Assembly (NCBI RefSeq): GCF_000377345.1
Contig: NZ_KB898038.1
Span: 62,001-126,000 of the forward strand
Length of the DNA: 64,000 nt
Direction of reading: 5' to 3'
Source: Thioalkalivibrio sp. ALJ16
GTDB taxonomy: Bacteria > Pseudomonadota > Gammaproteobacteria > Ectothiorhodospirales > Ectothiorhodospiraceae
A program made the position numbers and the translations under genes. Positions within the stretch are counted from its first letter, which is position 1. Every line of letters starts with the position of its first letter. Positions 37,360-47,262 of this stretch are shown in pieces. A model generated the notes under the pieces. It was not told the origin of the DNA. It ran no database searches and was given only the letters and a program-made list of their open reading frames with translations.

Positions 37360-37896
37360 TCAGGCCGCCTCGTGCGCTAGCAGTTCACTCAGGGCATGGA
37401 GCATCGCCTGCAGCCGCACATCGTGGCGTTCGCCCTCGAAATGGCGGGTCTCGATGCGCGCATCCTGCCCGCGCTCCTGCCAGCCGAAGCAGACCGTGCC
37501 GACCGGCTTGTCCGCGCTGCCACCACCGGGCCCGGCGATGCCGGTCACCGAGAGCGCCAGGTCGGCATCGCAGTGGGCAAGCCCGCCCTCGACCATTGCC
37601 CGCGCCACGGCCTCGCTGACCGCGCCATGCTGCTCGATCAGCTCGGCGGGGACCCCGACCATCCGCGTCTTGGCCGCATTGGAGTACGCGACCCAGCCGC
37701 ACTCGAACCACTGCGAACTGCCGGGAACGTCCGTCATGGCCTGAGCGATGCCGCCGCCGGTACAGGACTCGACCGTGCACAGGCGCTCGCCGCGCCCCAG
37801 CAGCCGTTCGCCGAGGTCATAGACCAGGGCCGACAGGCCGGTCGTGTCCGCTGCGCGCCGGGCGGGCGCCAGGCTGTTTTCGGGTTCTGTCTTCAT
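37360..37896 (-). CDS. pncC: Nicotinamide-nucleotide amidase (CinA C-terminal domain)
   Basis: 178 residues, the stand-alone C-terminal CinA domain. Deamidates nicotinamide mononucleotide in the pyridine-nucleotide cycle. Signatures TVESCTGGGIAQAMTDVPGS, GWVAYSNAAKTRMVGV, GAVSEAVARAMVEG and VTGIAGPGGGSADKPVGTV. Lies directly before recA, as in many gammaproteobacteria. A PilZ gene precedes it by 15 bp. Confidence 0.92.
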   Translation of the reverse strand: MKTEPENSLAPARRAADTTGLSALVYDLGERLLGRGERLCTVESCTGGGIAQAMTDVPGSSQWFECGWVAYSNAAKTRMVGVPAELIEQHGAVSEAVARAMVEGGLAHCDADLALSVTGIAGPGGGSADKPVGTVCFGWQERGQDARIETRHFEGERHDVRLQAMLHALSELLAHEAA

Positions 37897-37911
37897 GCTG
37901 CGCTCACTCCT

Positions 37912-38214
37912 TCAGTCCCCTGCCTCGAACGCAACGGCGACCCTCCAGCGGCCCCCGCCGTCCGGCCCGAGCGCCTCACAGCGCACCACCCGCCCCTGAC
38001 GCTCCAGCCCGTCGAGACGACCGTCCGGGCTGGGCACCGAGACATTCACATCCACGCCTTCGTCACACCCGCGCGATGCCACAAAGGCACAGCCCGTGGC
38101 CGACAGGTCCTCCAGCTGCACCGAAATGGATTCGCCACTCGAACGCCAGGTCACCCGGGCCTTGCCCGTCACCTGCATGCGCCGGTGGTTGCGCCGGTCC
38201 TCTTCCCCGATCAT
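37912..38214 (-). CDS. PilZ-domain c-di-GMP-binding protein
   Basis: 100 residues. RRNHRR (the RxxxR arm) followed by DLSATG (D/NxSxxG) is the PilZ signature. GGGAGG sits about nine bases before ATG 38214, favouring it over ATG 38220. It is a plausible receptor for c-di-GMP made by the window's GGDEF/EAL proteins, though no partner is evident here. Co-directional with pncC and probably transcribed with it. Confidence 0.8.
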   Translation of the reverse strand: MIGEEDRRNHRRMQVTGKARVTWRSSGESISVQLEDLSATGCAFVASRGCDEGVDVNVSVPSPDGRLDGLERQGRVVRCEALGPDGGGRWRVAVAFEAGD

Positions 38215-38357
38215 TGCCATCGCCTCCCTGATGCCCGCCGGTTGCGCAGCCCCGAGTGTGGCACAAGTTGCCGGCTCGCCCACACCTGCCGTCGCCGGCC
38301 CGGCATCCGTATACTGTGGCGCCCGCCCGGACCCCGAACAGCCCGCGAGCGTAATGC

Positions 38358-41003
38358 ATGAGTACAGTCGAGCCCCTGTCCGCGCACACCCCGATGATGC
38401 AGCAGTACCTCGGCATCAAGGCCGAGCACCCGAAAACCCTGCTGCTCTACCGCATGGGGGACTTCTACGAGCTGTTCTACGAAGACGCCGAGCGTGCGGC
38501 CGGGCTGCTCGACATCACCCTGACCCGGCGCGGCGAATCGGCCGGCCAGCCGATCCCGATGGCCGGGATTCCCGTGCACACGCTGGAGAGCTACCTGGCC
38601 CGCCTGCTGAAGATGGGCGAGAGCGTGGCGATCTGCGAGCAGACCGGCGCGGTGGGTGCGCAGAAGGGCCCGGTCAAGCGCGAGGTCGTGCGCATCGTGA
38701 CCCCGGGCACGGTTACCGAGGAGGCCCTGCTGGATGCCCGCCAGGTGAACCGCCTGGTCGCGGTCTGCCCGGCCGCCTCCGCCGCCGTAAAGGGCCGCAA
38801 GACCGGCTACGGCATCGCCAGCCTGGAGTTCGCCAGCGGCCAGTTCCGCGTGCTGGAGGTCGGCGACGAAACCGAACTCGCCGCGGAACTGGCACGGCTC
38901 GACCCGGTGGAGCTGCTGATGCCGGACCAGGCGGGCGCGATCGCGGGCACCGAACCCTTCGACCCCCAGCGCCACGCCGACTGGCATTTCGACGCCGTAT
39001 CCGCCCATCGCCTGCTGATCACCCATTTCGGCACCCGCGACCTGTCCGGCTTTGGCTGCGAGGGACTGGACCTGGGCATCGCCGCCGCCGGCGCCCTGCT
39101 CGCCTACGTGCAGAACCGCCATCGCGGTGACCTCGCCCACATCACCAGCCTGGCGCACGAACAGCGCAGCCAAATGCTGATACTGGACCCGGCCACCCGC
39201 CGCAATCTGGAACTCACGCGCACCCTGACGGGCGAACGCCGCGGCTCCCTGCTCGCCCTGCTGGACACGACCCAGTCCGCGATGGGCGCCCGCCGCCTGA
39301 TGCAGTGGCTGCACCAGCCACTGCGCGAGCGCGCGATCATCCGCGAGCGCCAGACCGCCATCACCGCCCTGCTGGAACGGGAGGCCGTCACCCCGATCCG
39401 CGACGCCCTGGCCGGCAGCGCCGACAGCGAGCGCATCCTCTCGCGCATCGTGCTGGGCAGCGCGCGACCGCGCGACCTGACCGCCCTGCTCGCCAGCCTG
39501 GAACGCCTGCCGGCCCTGCACGCGGCCCTGGCGCCGCTGGCCGATGCCGCCGAGCGCCTGTCCGCGCTGCATGCCGCGCTGGCGCCGGAGGATGAGCTGA
39601 CCGCCCGCCTCGGCGCAGCGCTGGTGGAGGAGCCCCCGCTGCGCGTGACCGACGGTGGCATGATCCGCGCCGGCTACGACCCCGAGCTGGATCGCCTGCG
39701 CGCGCTGGAAAGCGACGCCGACACCTTCCTGCGCGAGATCGAGGCGCGCGAGCGCGAGGCCACCGGCATCCCCACGCTGAAGGTCGCCTACAACCGCGTG
39801 CATGGCTACTACATCGAGGTCTCGCGCAGCCGCTCGGGCGAGCTCCCCGGCCGCTTCATGCGCCGGCAGACGCTGAAGAACGCCGAGCGCTACACCACCG
39901 AGGAACTCAAGCGCTTCGAGGACGAGATCCTCTCCGCCCGCGAGCAGGCCATGCTCCGCGAGCGCGCGCTGTTCGACGCCCTGATCGCCGACCTCCAGGC
40001 CTGCGCCCCGCGCCTGCGCACGATCGCGGACGCCGTGGCCGAACTGGACGTGCTCGCCTGCCTGGCCGAGCGCGCGGCCCGCCTCGACTGGCACTGCCCA
40101 GAACTGGTCGCCGAACCCGGCATCCAGATCGAGCAGGGCCGGCACCCCGTCGTGGAGGCCGGCCTGGACGCGCCCTTCGTCGCCAACGACACCGAACTGG
40201 ACCCGGAGGCACGCCGCCTGCTGGTGATCACCGGCCCCAATATGGGCGGCAAGTCCACCTACATGCGCCAGACAGCGCTGATCGTGCTGCTCGCCTGCAT
40301 GGGCAGCTTCGTACCGGCCGCGCGTGCGCAGATCGGCCCCGTGGACCGCATCTTTACCCGCATCGGCGCCTCCGATGACCTGACCTCCGGACGCTCGACC
40401 TTCATGGTGGAGATGACCGAGGCCGCGAACATCCTGCACAACGCCGGCCCGGAGAGCCTGGTGCTGATGGACGAGATCGGCCGCGGGACCAGCACCTTCG
40501 ACGGGCTGGCGCTCGCCCTGGCCTGCGCCGAGCGCCTGACGCGCCACAACCGCGCGCTGACCCTGTTCGCCACGCATTACTTCGAGCTGACCGCGCTGGC
40601 CGAGCGCGAAGCAGCCGTGGCCAACGTGCACACGGACGCCATGGAGTACGAACACAGCATCGTATTCCTGCACCAGGTCCGCGAAGGCCCGGCGAACCAG
40701 AGTTACGGGTTGCAGGTGGCGCAACTGGCCGGCGTGCCAGCCGACGTGCTGAAGCTCGCCCGCACCCACTTGCGCGAGCTGGAGGACCGCGCCGCCGCGA
40801 CGGATTCGCCGCAGCTGGGGCTGTTCTCCCCCGCGCCCGCTCCGGCGGTCGCCGCCGCGGCGGAGGCGGAACCGGAACCCGCCCCGGAGGGGCATGCGCT
40901 GAAGGCCCTGTTCGACACCCTCGACCCGGACGAGATGTCCCCGCGCGAGGCGCTGGACGCGCTCTACCGCATGAAGGCGGCATTGCGCGGCACGGATTCC
41001 TGA
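38358..41003 (+). CDS. mutS: DNA mismatch repair protein MutS
   Basis: 881 residues. Recognises base mismatches and small loops. N-terminal mismatch-binding domain with [17 protein letters not shown] (the Phe-x-Glu clamp), MutS core and clamp, then the ATPase: Walker [10 protein letters not shown] (about 626-634), Walker [19 protein letters not shown], and [12 protein letters not shown]. The C-terminal ends in a MutL/tetramerisation-type tail. Divergent from the pncC/recA block. Ribosome-binding site is weak. Confidence 0.97.
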   Translation: MSTVEPLSAHTPMMQQYLGIKAEHPKTLLLYRMGDFYELFYEDAERAAGLLDITLTRRGESAGQPIPMAGIPVHTLESYLARLLKMGESVAICEQTGAVGAQKGPVKREVVRIVTPGTVTEEALLDARQVNRLVAVCPAASAAVKGRKTGYGIASLEFASGQFRVLEVGDETELAAELARLDPVELLMPDQAGAIAGTEPFDPQRHADWHFDAVSAHRLLITHFGTRDLSGFGCEGLDLGIAAAGALLAYVQNRHRGDLAHITSLAHEQRSQMLILDPATRRNLELTRTLTGERRGSLLALLDTTQSAMGARRLMQWLHQPLRERAIIRERQTAITALLEREAVTPIRDALAGSADSERILSRIVLGSARPRDLTALLASLERLPALHAALAPLADAAERLSALHAALAPEDELTARLGAALVEEPPLRVTDGGMIRAGYDPELDRLRALESDADTFLREIEAREREATGIPTLKVAYNRVHGYYIEVSRSRSGELPGRFMRRQTLKNAERYTTEELKRFEDEILSAREQAMLRERALFDALIADLQACAPRLRTIADAVAELDVLACLAERAARLDWHCPELVAEPGIQIEQGRHPVVEAGLDAPFVANDTELDPEARRLLVITGPNMGGKSTYMRQTALIVLLACMGSFVPAARAQIGPVDRIFTRIGASDDLTSGRSTFMVEMTEAANILHNAGPESLVLMDEIGRGTSTFDGLALALACAERLTRHNRALTLFATHYFELTALAEREAAVANVHTDAMEYEHSIVFLHQVREGPANQSYGLQVAQLAGVPADVLKLARTHLRELEDRAAATDSPQLGLFSPAPAPAVAAAAEAEPEPAPEGHALKALFDTLDPDEMSPREALDALYRMKAALRGTDS

Positions 41004-41130
41004 TCACGGGACTGCGAACGCCGCAAGGACGCCCCTTCGCCAGAGATCCGGCAGACGCCAGCGGCCGCCGGCAAACCAGCGAATGTGGCCAGCGTTCGCC
41101 CGGGATTCCCGACCCTAGGCGACGAGGCGT

Positions 41131-41136
41131 TACAAT
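41131..41136 (+). promoter_or_regulatory. Possible -10 of the fdxA promoter
   Basis: TACAAT at 41131-41136 lies about 100 bp before fdxA in the 234-bp mutS-fdxA spacer. No clear -35 is present, so the call is weak. Nothing else is seen in the spacer. Confidence 0.3.
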
Positions 41137-41237
41137 GCCGCAGGATCGAATGGACGGGCCCGGAGACCGGCCCCGCCAGGCCCGCGACCGGCCGCAGGAA
41201 AAAGCGGCTTACCGACTGAATTCAAAGGGAGAAAAGC

Positions 41238-41561
41238 ATGGCTTTCATCGTTCTCGAGAACTGCATCAAGTGCAAGTACACCGATTGCGTCGAGGTCTGC
41301 CCGGTCGACTGCTTCCATGAGGGCCCGAACTTCCTGGTGATCGATCCCGACGAGTGCATCGACTGCACCCTGTGCGAGCCGGAATGCCCGGCCGAGGCCA
41401 TCGTCCCGGAAGACGACGTCCCCGAAGATCAGCTCCAGTTTATCGAGCTCAACGCCGAGCTCTCCCGCACCTGGCCGGTCATCACCGCGCGCAAGGACCC
41501 GCTGGCCGATGCGGAAGAATGGGACGGTGTGGAAGGCAAGCTCCAGCACCTGGAACGCTGA
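41238..41561 (+). CDS. fdxA: Seven-iron ferredoxin
   Basis: 107 residues. Electron carrier with one [3Fe-4S] and one [4Fe-4S] cluster: [20 protein letters not shown] and [15 protein letters not shown], with the extended C-terminal helix region of the FdxA (Azotobacter-type) family. AAGGGAGAAAAGC precedes ATG 41238. Common neighbour of mutS in gammaproteobacteria. Confidence 0.95.
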   Translation: MAFIVLENCIKCKYTDCVEVCPVDCFHEGPNFLVIDPDECIDCTLCEPECPAEAIVPEDDVPEDQLQFIELNAELSRTWPVITARKDPLADAEEWDGVEGKLQHLER

Positions 41562-41631
41562 CCCGGAAATCGTCGGCTGCACGCCCTCGCGCGTGCGGCC
41601 GTCCTGGCCACCCGCAACCGCCCACCCGGGC

Positions 41632-43158
41632 TCAGGCCCGCTCGTCGTCGATCCGGAAGCGCTCCATCCCCGCGCCCAGCTCCTGGCTCAGGCGCTGCAG
41701 CTGATCCGCCACCTCGCGGCTGGCGGCCGCATCCTCGGCCACCGCACGGGCCACCTCCGACACGTGCTCCACATTCTCCGCGGTTTCGCCCGTCACACGG
41801 GTCTGTTCCTCGGCGGCCAGGGCAATCTGGTCGTTCATCTGCCGGATATGGGTCACGGCGTCAGCGATGGTCTGCAGGGCATGCGTGGCCTGGCGTACTT
41901 GATCCACCCCGGCCGCCGCCTGCTCGCCGGCCTCGCGGCTCGCCACCTCCGCGCGCCTCGCGCCTTCCTGCAGGCGTTCGACGATGCCCCGGATCTCCTC
42001 GGTGGACTCACCGGTCTGCGAGGCCAGCCGGCGCACCTCGTCGGCCACCACCGCAAAGCCACGACCCTGCTCGCCGGCCCGTGCGGCCTCGATCGCGGCA
42101 TTCAGGGCCAGCAGGTTGGTCTTCTCGGCGACCGACTGGATAACCTCGAGCACGCCGCCCACCGTCTCCGCCTGGGCCACCAGGTCGCGCACGCCCGCGC
42201 CTGAGGTTTCCACCTGCTGCGCCAGGGACTCGATCATGGCGACCGTATCCTTCAGTTCCGCCTGTGCACTACGCCCCTGTTCGTCCGCGCTGCCGGTGGC
42301 CGCCGCGGCATCGCGGGCATGGCCCGAGACCTCGCGCGCGCTGGCCTCCATCTCGGTGACCGCCGAGGCGATCTGATCGGTATCCGACTGCTGGCCACGC
42401 GCCGCCTGTTCACTGCGGTTGACCGTCGCCCCCAGCCGCGCCGACATCTCATCCAGCGCCGAGGCGGTCGCACGGGTCTCCTGCACCGCACGCCGCACCG
42501 CGCCGAGGTAATCGCCCAGTTGCCGGGCGATGGCGCTACGCCCCTGCGCCGCATCCAGGCTCAGGTTCACGACACCATCCCGGACCTGGAGCTGACCGGT
42601 GATGGCATGCAGTTCCTCGGCTTCTTGGCCCTCGCGATGCAGCAGCCGGGCCATGTACACCAGCAAGCCGGTCTGGAACACCACGAACGCCGCGTGCAGC
42701 ATCACCAGCCCCAGCCCGTGTGCGTGGCCCGCGTGCGGCGGGAAGACGTAAACCCCCACCCCGGCCTCCTGCAGGTAATGAAACGACAGGTGATGGACCG
42801 CGATCACGGCCGCGGCAAATACCAATACGCGCCAGTCGCGGTAGTAGAGCAGGAAGGCCAGCAGGACGAAGATCGCAAAGTGCATCTCGATCATGCCCTG
42901 CCCCTGATGGATCAGCAGCGCCGAGAAGCCCATCAGCAGCCCGCCAATCACCAGACGCGTCAGCAGGCAGCCGGGACAGAACCCGACCAAGAGCGCGGCC
43001 GCCAGAAACCCGGGCACCCCAAAGGCCAGTGCGAAAACCAGCGTCCCGTGCCAGCCAGAAATCCCCAGGGAAAGGAGCAGCAGAAAGCCGAGCACGGCCA
43101 CCATGATGCGGTCCCCCTGACGGTACAGGCGGTCAAGGGTGAATCCTTCAGAGGCCAT
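41632..43158 (-). CDS. Methyl-accepting chemotaxis protein with multi-pass membrane sensor
   Basis: 508 residues. The first about 190 residues form about six hydrophobic segments ([59 protein letters not shown]-like HHLSFHYL) rather than the usual two, so sensing is within or at the membrane. The cytoplasmic signalling hairpin is standard ([35 protein letters not shown]). Controls CheA-driven motility. Ligand unknown; His-rich segments ([20 protein letters not shown]) raise the option of heme or metal. Stands alone, convergent with fdxA. Confidence 0.88.
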   Translation of the reverse strand: MASEGFTLDRLYRQGDRIMVAVLGFLLLLSLGISGWHGTLVFALAFGVPGFLAAALLVGFCPGCLLTRLVIGGLLMGFSALLIHQGQGMIEMHFAIFVLLAFLLYYRDWRVLVFAAAVIAVHHLSFHYLQEAGVGVYVFPPHAGHAHGLGLVMLHAAFVVFQTGLLVYMARLLHREGQEAEELHAITGQLQVRDGVVNLSLDAAQGRSAIARQLGDYLGAVRRAVQETRATASALDEMSARLGATVNRSEQAARGQQSDTDQIASAVTEMEASAREVSGHARDAAAATGSADEQGRSAQAELKDTVAMIESLAQQVETSGAGVRDLVAQAETVGGVLEVIQSVAEKTNLLALNAAIEAARAGEQGRGFAVVADEVRRLASQTGESTEEIRGIVERLQEGARRAEVASREAGEQAAAGVDQVRQATHALQTIADAVTHIRQMNDQIALAAEEQTRVTGETAENVEHVSEVARAVAEDAAASREVADQLQRLSQELGAGMERFRIDDERA

Positions 43159-43298
43159 GCCATTCTCCGGTTGACGGGCTTATGTGACAGAACAGATCCC
43201 CAATCCACCGCCCGGGTTCCCCGTTTTCGGGGCAGGCGGCGAACGCACCCATATCGGGCAGTGCGTATATGTCCGTTAACGGCCGGCTGGAGACAGAT

Positions 43299-44264
43299 TC
43301 AAGCGCCTTTTTCCGGAAACAGGTGGCGCGGCACCCACCACAGGAACAGGACCATGCCGATCAGCTCCACCAGCGACTGAAACACCACGACCACCACCGC
43401 CAGCTCGAAACCCGCCGGCAGGGCCAGCGCCAGCGGGAGCACCACAAAAGAGTTGCGTGAGCCCAGACTGAACGCCAGCACACGCCCCTCCGACGAGTCC
43501 AGCCGGAAGAACCGAGCCAGGCCTCGGGCCAGCACCCCGGCTGCGAGCAGGAAGCCCGCGAACACAACCAGCAACACCGGCAGTAGGCCTGCCCCTTCCA
43601 GCACGGTGCTTGCCTGCGACAGCGCGACCAGCCACACCACCACCGCCAGCAGCGGCACCGGCAGCCAGGCCAGCCCGTCGATCACGCGCCCCCGGCCACC
43701 ATCGCCCTCCGCCCAGCGCTGGGTTGCGTAGGCCGCGAGTAACGGGAGCACGATCACCCCGGAAAAGGCCAGCAGCAGGTCACCGCTGCCCAGTGCTCGG
43801 GTGAACTCGCCACCGAAGATCAGCCACAGATAGGCCGGCAGCAACAGCATCTGCAGCAGCAGCGACACCGGCGCAAAGGCGATCGCCTTGCGGGTATCGC
43901 CACCACCGAGATGGGTAAAGGTGATGAACCAGTCGGTACAGGGGACCAGCAGGACCAGGGCAATCCCGAGCAGCACCACCGGCGGCAGCGGGAGCAGCCA
44001 GACCAGCAGCGCCACCAGCAGCGGGATCAGCACGAAATTGCCAACCACGGCCGCCAGCAGCAGCCGCGGCTCGCGCAGCGCCGCACCAAGCTGGTTCAGC
44101 GGTGTCTGCGTGAACGTGGCATACAGCAGCACCGCCAGCAGTGGCCACAGGGCCGGCTCCAGTGCCGTCCCGATCTCCGGTGCCGCCCGGCCCACCCAGA
44201 GCCCCAGGCCGATCGCCCCCAGGTAAATCAGGACCTGGTGCTGCTCCAGGCGCTCCCGCCTCAT
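43299..44264 (-). CDS. Arsenic-resistance-protein-like transporter (BASS/ACR3 type)
   Basis: 321 residues, about ten transmembrane segments. VPCTDWFITFTHLGGGD matches the conserved Cys motif of ACR3-like arsenite carriers within the bile acid/Na+ symporter superfamily. No arsR or arsC is adjacent, so the transported anion is uncertain. Stands alone on the minus strand. Confidence 0.75.
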   Translation of the reverse strand: MRRERLEQHQVLIYLGAIGLGLWVGRAAPEIGTALEPALWPLLAVLLYATFTQTPLNQLGAALREPRLLLAAVVGNFVLIPLLVALLVWLLPLPPVVLLGIALVLLVPCTDWFITFTHLGGGDTRKAIAFAPVSLLLQMLLLPAYLWLIFGGEFTRALGSGDLLLAFSGVIVLPLLAAYATQRWAEGDGGRGRVIDGLAWLPVPLLAVVVWLVALSQASTVLEGAGLLPVLLVVFAGFLLAAGVLARGLARFFRLDSSEGRVLAFSLGSRNSFVVLPLALALPAGFELAVVVVVFQSLVELIGMVLFLWWVPRHLFPEKGA

Positions 44265-44310
44265 GGACCCGATTCCGGCCGCGACGCGGCGCCGAACCCC
44301 TGCGGCCGGT

Positions 44311-44700
44311 CTACCAGAGCCAGGTTTCGGGCTGCTCGATGGCGCGGTCGTCGTTGTTGGCCAGCAGGCCCTTGATGCAGCGCACCAGCAGCCAGACGAC
44401 CAGGAACAGCAGGATCAGGAAGCCGATCATGATCGGGGCGGTCAGCATCCCGACCACCGCGAACAGCAGCCCGATCCAGAACGTCCGAATCTGGTAGGTG
44501 AAGTGGGAATCGCTGACGGCATCGCCCTCGCCCCGCTTGATGTAGGCAATGATCAGGCCGGCGATGGCCGTGATGGCGGTCAGGAAGCTGACCAGATAGA
44601 GCACGTACACCACGGTGACCATGGTGCTTTCCTTGCGTGGGCCCGGGCGCGGCTCGCTGACCTCGCTGGGGATGACTTCCGGTCGGGACTGTTCGGACAC
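44311..44700 (-). CDS. Small membrane protein, DUF4870-like
   Basis: 129 residues with three hydrophobic segments (VVYVLYLVSFLTAITAIAGL, FWIGLLFAVVGMLTAPIMIG, ILLFLVVWLLVRCIKGLL) and a YIKRG loop that fit the DUF4870/Tic20-like family. Function unknown. The GTG start has a near-perfect AGGAGGTGCAAG ribosome-binding site. Confidence 0.65.
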   Translation of the reverse strand: MSEQSRPEVIPSEVSEPRPGPRKESTMVTVVYVLYLVSFLTAITAIAGLIIAYIKRGEGDAVSDSHFTYQIRTFWIGLLFAVVGMLTAPIMIGFLILLFLVVWLLVRCIKGLLANNDDRAIEQPETWLW

Positions 44701-44796
44701 CTTGCACCTCCTGATTGCGCGGATCGTACCGTCCGATCGAGACTACCAGACTGACTCCCGATCGGCTCGTGCCGCCAGGGTAAACACCGAACCGTA

Positions 44797-45678
44797 CTAC
44801 CCAAGCACGATCATCACGATACCGGCCAGCGCGAACCCGAAACCCGCGATCTGCACCCGCGACATGCGCTCGGCCTGGAAGATGCGCGCCATGATGGCGG
44901 TCGGCGCCGGTGACAGCGCCCCGGCGACCGCGATGATGGACAGCAGCCCCATCCGCACCGCCACCACGAAGGCCAGCGTGGCCGCCGCCTGAAACAGGCC
45001 GGCCAGCGCCAGCAGCACAAAGGTGGAACGGTGCATGCCGGTCGCCGGCCGCAGCACCAGCATCACCAGAGCCAGGGTGAGCGCGCCGACGGCGGAGGTC
45101 GCCACCACGGGCCAGATCGGGGGGCCTTCGCTGGCCTGATCGAGGAACACGAACACCAGCCCGAAACAGACCCCGGCGATGACCGCATCCAGCAGCCCCT
45201 TGACCGGGTGTGCACCGCGCGCCAGCGCGACCAGACCGCGCACCGGCTGATCCAGACGCCGCGGGCTGGCCTTGCGCGCCCCGCCCGAGATCATCCCGAT
45301 CGCGACCACAATTGCGGCCACGCCGGCCAGGGCCAGCAGGCCCGGGCGCTCGCCCAGGGCAAGCCCCGCGATCAGCGGCACCAGGGCGGAGATCACGCCG
45401 GTAATCGCTGCGACCAGGCCCATGGAGCCCTCGGCCAGGCCGCGGTAGTAGGCAAGCAGGCCGAGTGCCAGGCCGAGACCCGAGGCCCCGCCCCAGATCA
45501 GGGCCTGCGGGCCCGGCAGACCCGCGAGCGGCAGGGCGATCAGCAGCAGGACGAAGGTGGCCAGGATCTGCGAATAGCAGGCCACCACCAGTGCCGGGAT
45601 GCGCCGCGAGGCCAGCCCGCCGAGGAAGTCCCCGGCCCCGAAGCCCAGGGCCGTCAGCAGGCCGAGGAAGAAGGCCAT
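44797..45678 (-). CDS. DMT-family exporter (EamA)
   Basis: 293 residues with about ten transmembrane helices in two EamA repeats. Family of drug/metabolite exporters of unknown individual substrate. First repeat FFLGLLTALGFGAGDFLGGL, second LLDAVIAGVCFGLVFVFLDQ. Alone, between unrelated genes. Confidence 0.8.
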   Translation of the reverse strand: MAFFLGLLTALGFGAGDFLGGLASRRIPALVVACYSQILATFVLLLIALPLAGLPGPQALIWGGASGLGLALGLLAYYRGLAEGSMGLVAAITGVISALVPLIAGLALGERPGLLALAGVAAIVVAIGMISGGARKASPRRLDQPVRGLVALARGAHPVKGLLDAVIAGVCFGLVFVFLDQASEGPPIWPVVATSAVGALTLALVMLVLRPATGMHRSTFVLLALAGLFQAAATLAFVVAVRMGLLSIIAVAGALSPAPTAIMARIFQAERMSRVQIAGFGFALAGIVMIVLG

Positions 45679-45721
45679 GTCAGGCCCCCGCGCGAGTCGC
45701 GGGCCGTATCAAGCGCGGCCC

Positions 45722-46234
45722 CTACTCGGCGGCGTCCGCGAGCAGGTCCTTCAGGGCCTCTTCGCTGCCGGCGTGGCCGACACCCGTCACTACGCCGTTT
45801 TCATCCAGCAGCACCACGGTCACCTGTTCGCGCTGGTGCGGCAGGAAGCCGGCATCGGCCTCGCTGGAGGTGATGACGATGGAATAGTCCCGGGCCTGCA
45901 TGCGCGGCAGGACCACGTTCTGCATCGGCTGCGCCGGCATCTCGTGGATATCGGCAATGTAAATGATGCCCAGCGCGTCACGCTCCTCGGCACTCATCGC
46001 GCCGAGCACCGCGTTGGCGACGCCGGACGGTGCGGCCTCGACGGTCTTCAGTATCACGCGCGCGTTGCCCGGCAGCTCCACGGGGTTGCCGTGCTGGTCG
46101 TTCAGCGTGCGCTCGGGAAACGGCTGGCCCTCGGCGAATTCGGGCTCGGGACCGCCCCCGGACATGCAGCCGGCGACAAGTCCGGCCGCAAGCAGCATCA
46201 GGGCGGGCAGAAAGGATCGGGCGACGAGCGGCAT
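45722..46234 (-). CDS. Putative lipoprotein of unknown function
   Basis: 170 residues from ATG 46234, which has AGGAG eight bases upstream. LLAAGLVAGC is a lipobox with Cys at about residue 23. The mature part begins SGGGPEPEFAEGQPFPERTL and continues LNDQHGNPVELPGNARVILK and VVLLDENGVVTGVGHAGSEE, a pattern like thioredoxin-fold scaffolds, but no CxxC is present. Periplasmic face of a membrane. Confidence 0.65.
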   Translation of the reverse strand: MPLVARSFLPALMLLAAGLVAGCMSGGGPEPEFAEGQPFPERTLNDQHGNPVELPGNARVILKTVEAAPSGVANAVLGAMSAEERDALGIIYIADIHEMPAQPMQNVVLPRMQARDYSIVITSSEADAGFLPHQREQVTVVLLDENGVVTGVGHAGSEEALKDLLADAAE

Positions 46235-46383
46235 GGCGGTTCTCCTGCAGATCGGGATCGGGAAACGGGCATGCGCATCCATGCGGAGAGCCGGCCTCCC
46301 GGGGATGCGCTCGATAGCGGCGCCGATGGTAACGCATCGAAGGCGTCAGTAGACTGCAGCTCCCTTCATCGATAACCGCGTAC

Positions 46384-47262
46384 ATGCTGCAATCGCTGAT
46401 CAAACTGCTGCGACCGCACCAGTACATCAAGAACGGGTTCGTGTTCCTGGGCGTGGTGTTCGCGCACGAATGGGGCGAGGCGGACACGGTGCTGGCCGCA
46501 AGCCTCACCTTTCTTGCGTTCAGTGCGATGGCCAGCGCGGTCTACGTACTCAACGACATCGTCGACGTGGAGGCCGACCGCCGCCACCCGACCAAGTGTC
46601 GGCGCCCCATCGCCAGTGGCGCGATCGCGGTCCCCACCGCCTGGGTGATCTTCGCGGTCGCGGTGGTGTTGGCACTGGCCCTGGCGGCGCTGGTCAGCAC
46701 CTGGGTGATCGCGCTGATCACGATCTACCTGGTCCTGAACGTGGCCTACTCCTGGTCGCTCAAGCACATCGTGATCCTCGATGTCTTCAGCATTGCGGCC
46801 GGATTCATGCTGCGCATCCTGGCCGGCACCCTGGGGCTCGGCATCGAGCCCTCGCAGTGGCTGCTGCTGTGCGGCCTGATGCTGACCCTGTTCCTCGGGT
46901 TCGCCAAGCGCCGCGCGGAACTGGCCGACGTCCGCATCGAGCGCGGCGAGACCGGCGAAGGCGCGCGCCGCGTGCTCGACGACTACAGCGTCAGCCTGCT
47001 GGATCAGTTCATCGCCATCAGCGCCGCCTGCACTGTGCTCGCCTACGGCCTGTACACCGTCAGCGCCGAGACCATCGCGCTGCACGGCACGGATGGGCTG
47101 ATCTACACCCTGCCGTTCGTGATCTACGGCATCTTCCGCTACCTGTTCCTGCTGCACGCCCGCGGCGGCGGCAACGACACCTCGCGCGACCTGGTGACCG
47201 ACCCTCACCTGCTGGCCACGGTAGCGGTGTGGCTGGGGGTCACCATCGCCGTGCTCGCATGA
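46384..47262 (+). CDS. UbiA-type polyprenyl-phosphate phosphoribosyltransferase
   Basis: 292 residues, nine or so transmembrane helices. The first Asp-rich motif NDIVDVEADRRHPTK (Asn57, Asp58, Asp61, Asp65) followed by CRRPIASG is characteristic of decaprenyl-phosphate phosphoribosyltransferase (Rv3806c type), which joins PRPP to polyprenyl phosphate. It heads a co-directional run with DprE1/DprE2 homologues, which strongly supports this over ubiquinone-type prenyl transfer. The stop overlaps the next start. Confidence 0.85.
   Translation: MLQSLIKLLRPHQYIKNGFVFLGVVFAHEWGEADTVLAASLTFLAFSAMASAVYVLNDIVDVEADRRHPTKCRRPIASGAIAVPTAWVIFAVAVVLALALAALVSTWVIALITIYLVLNVAYSWSLKHIVILDVFSIAAGFMLRILAGTLGLGIEPSQWLLLCGLMLTLFLGFAKRRAELADVRIERGETGEGARRVLDDYSVSLLDQFIAISAACTVLAYGLYTVSAETIALHGTDGLIYTLPFVIYGIFRYLFLLHARGGGNDTSRDLVTDPHLLATVAVWLGVTIAVLA

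Noticed and set aside
38211-40895. 894-residue minus-strand frame over mutS
   Set aside because: Antisense shadow of mutS, no coherent domain.
41562-41631. Terminator between fdxA and the chemotaxis receptor
   Set aside because: Only an imperfect GC hairpin (GCTGCACGCCCTCGCGCGTG region), no T-run.
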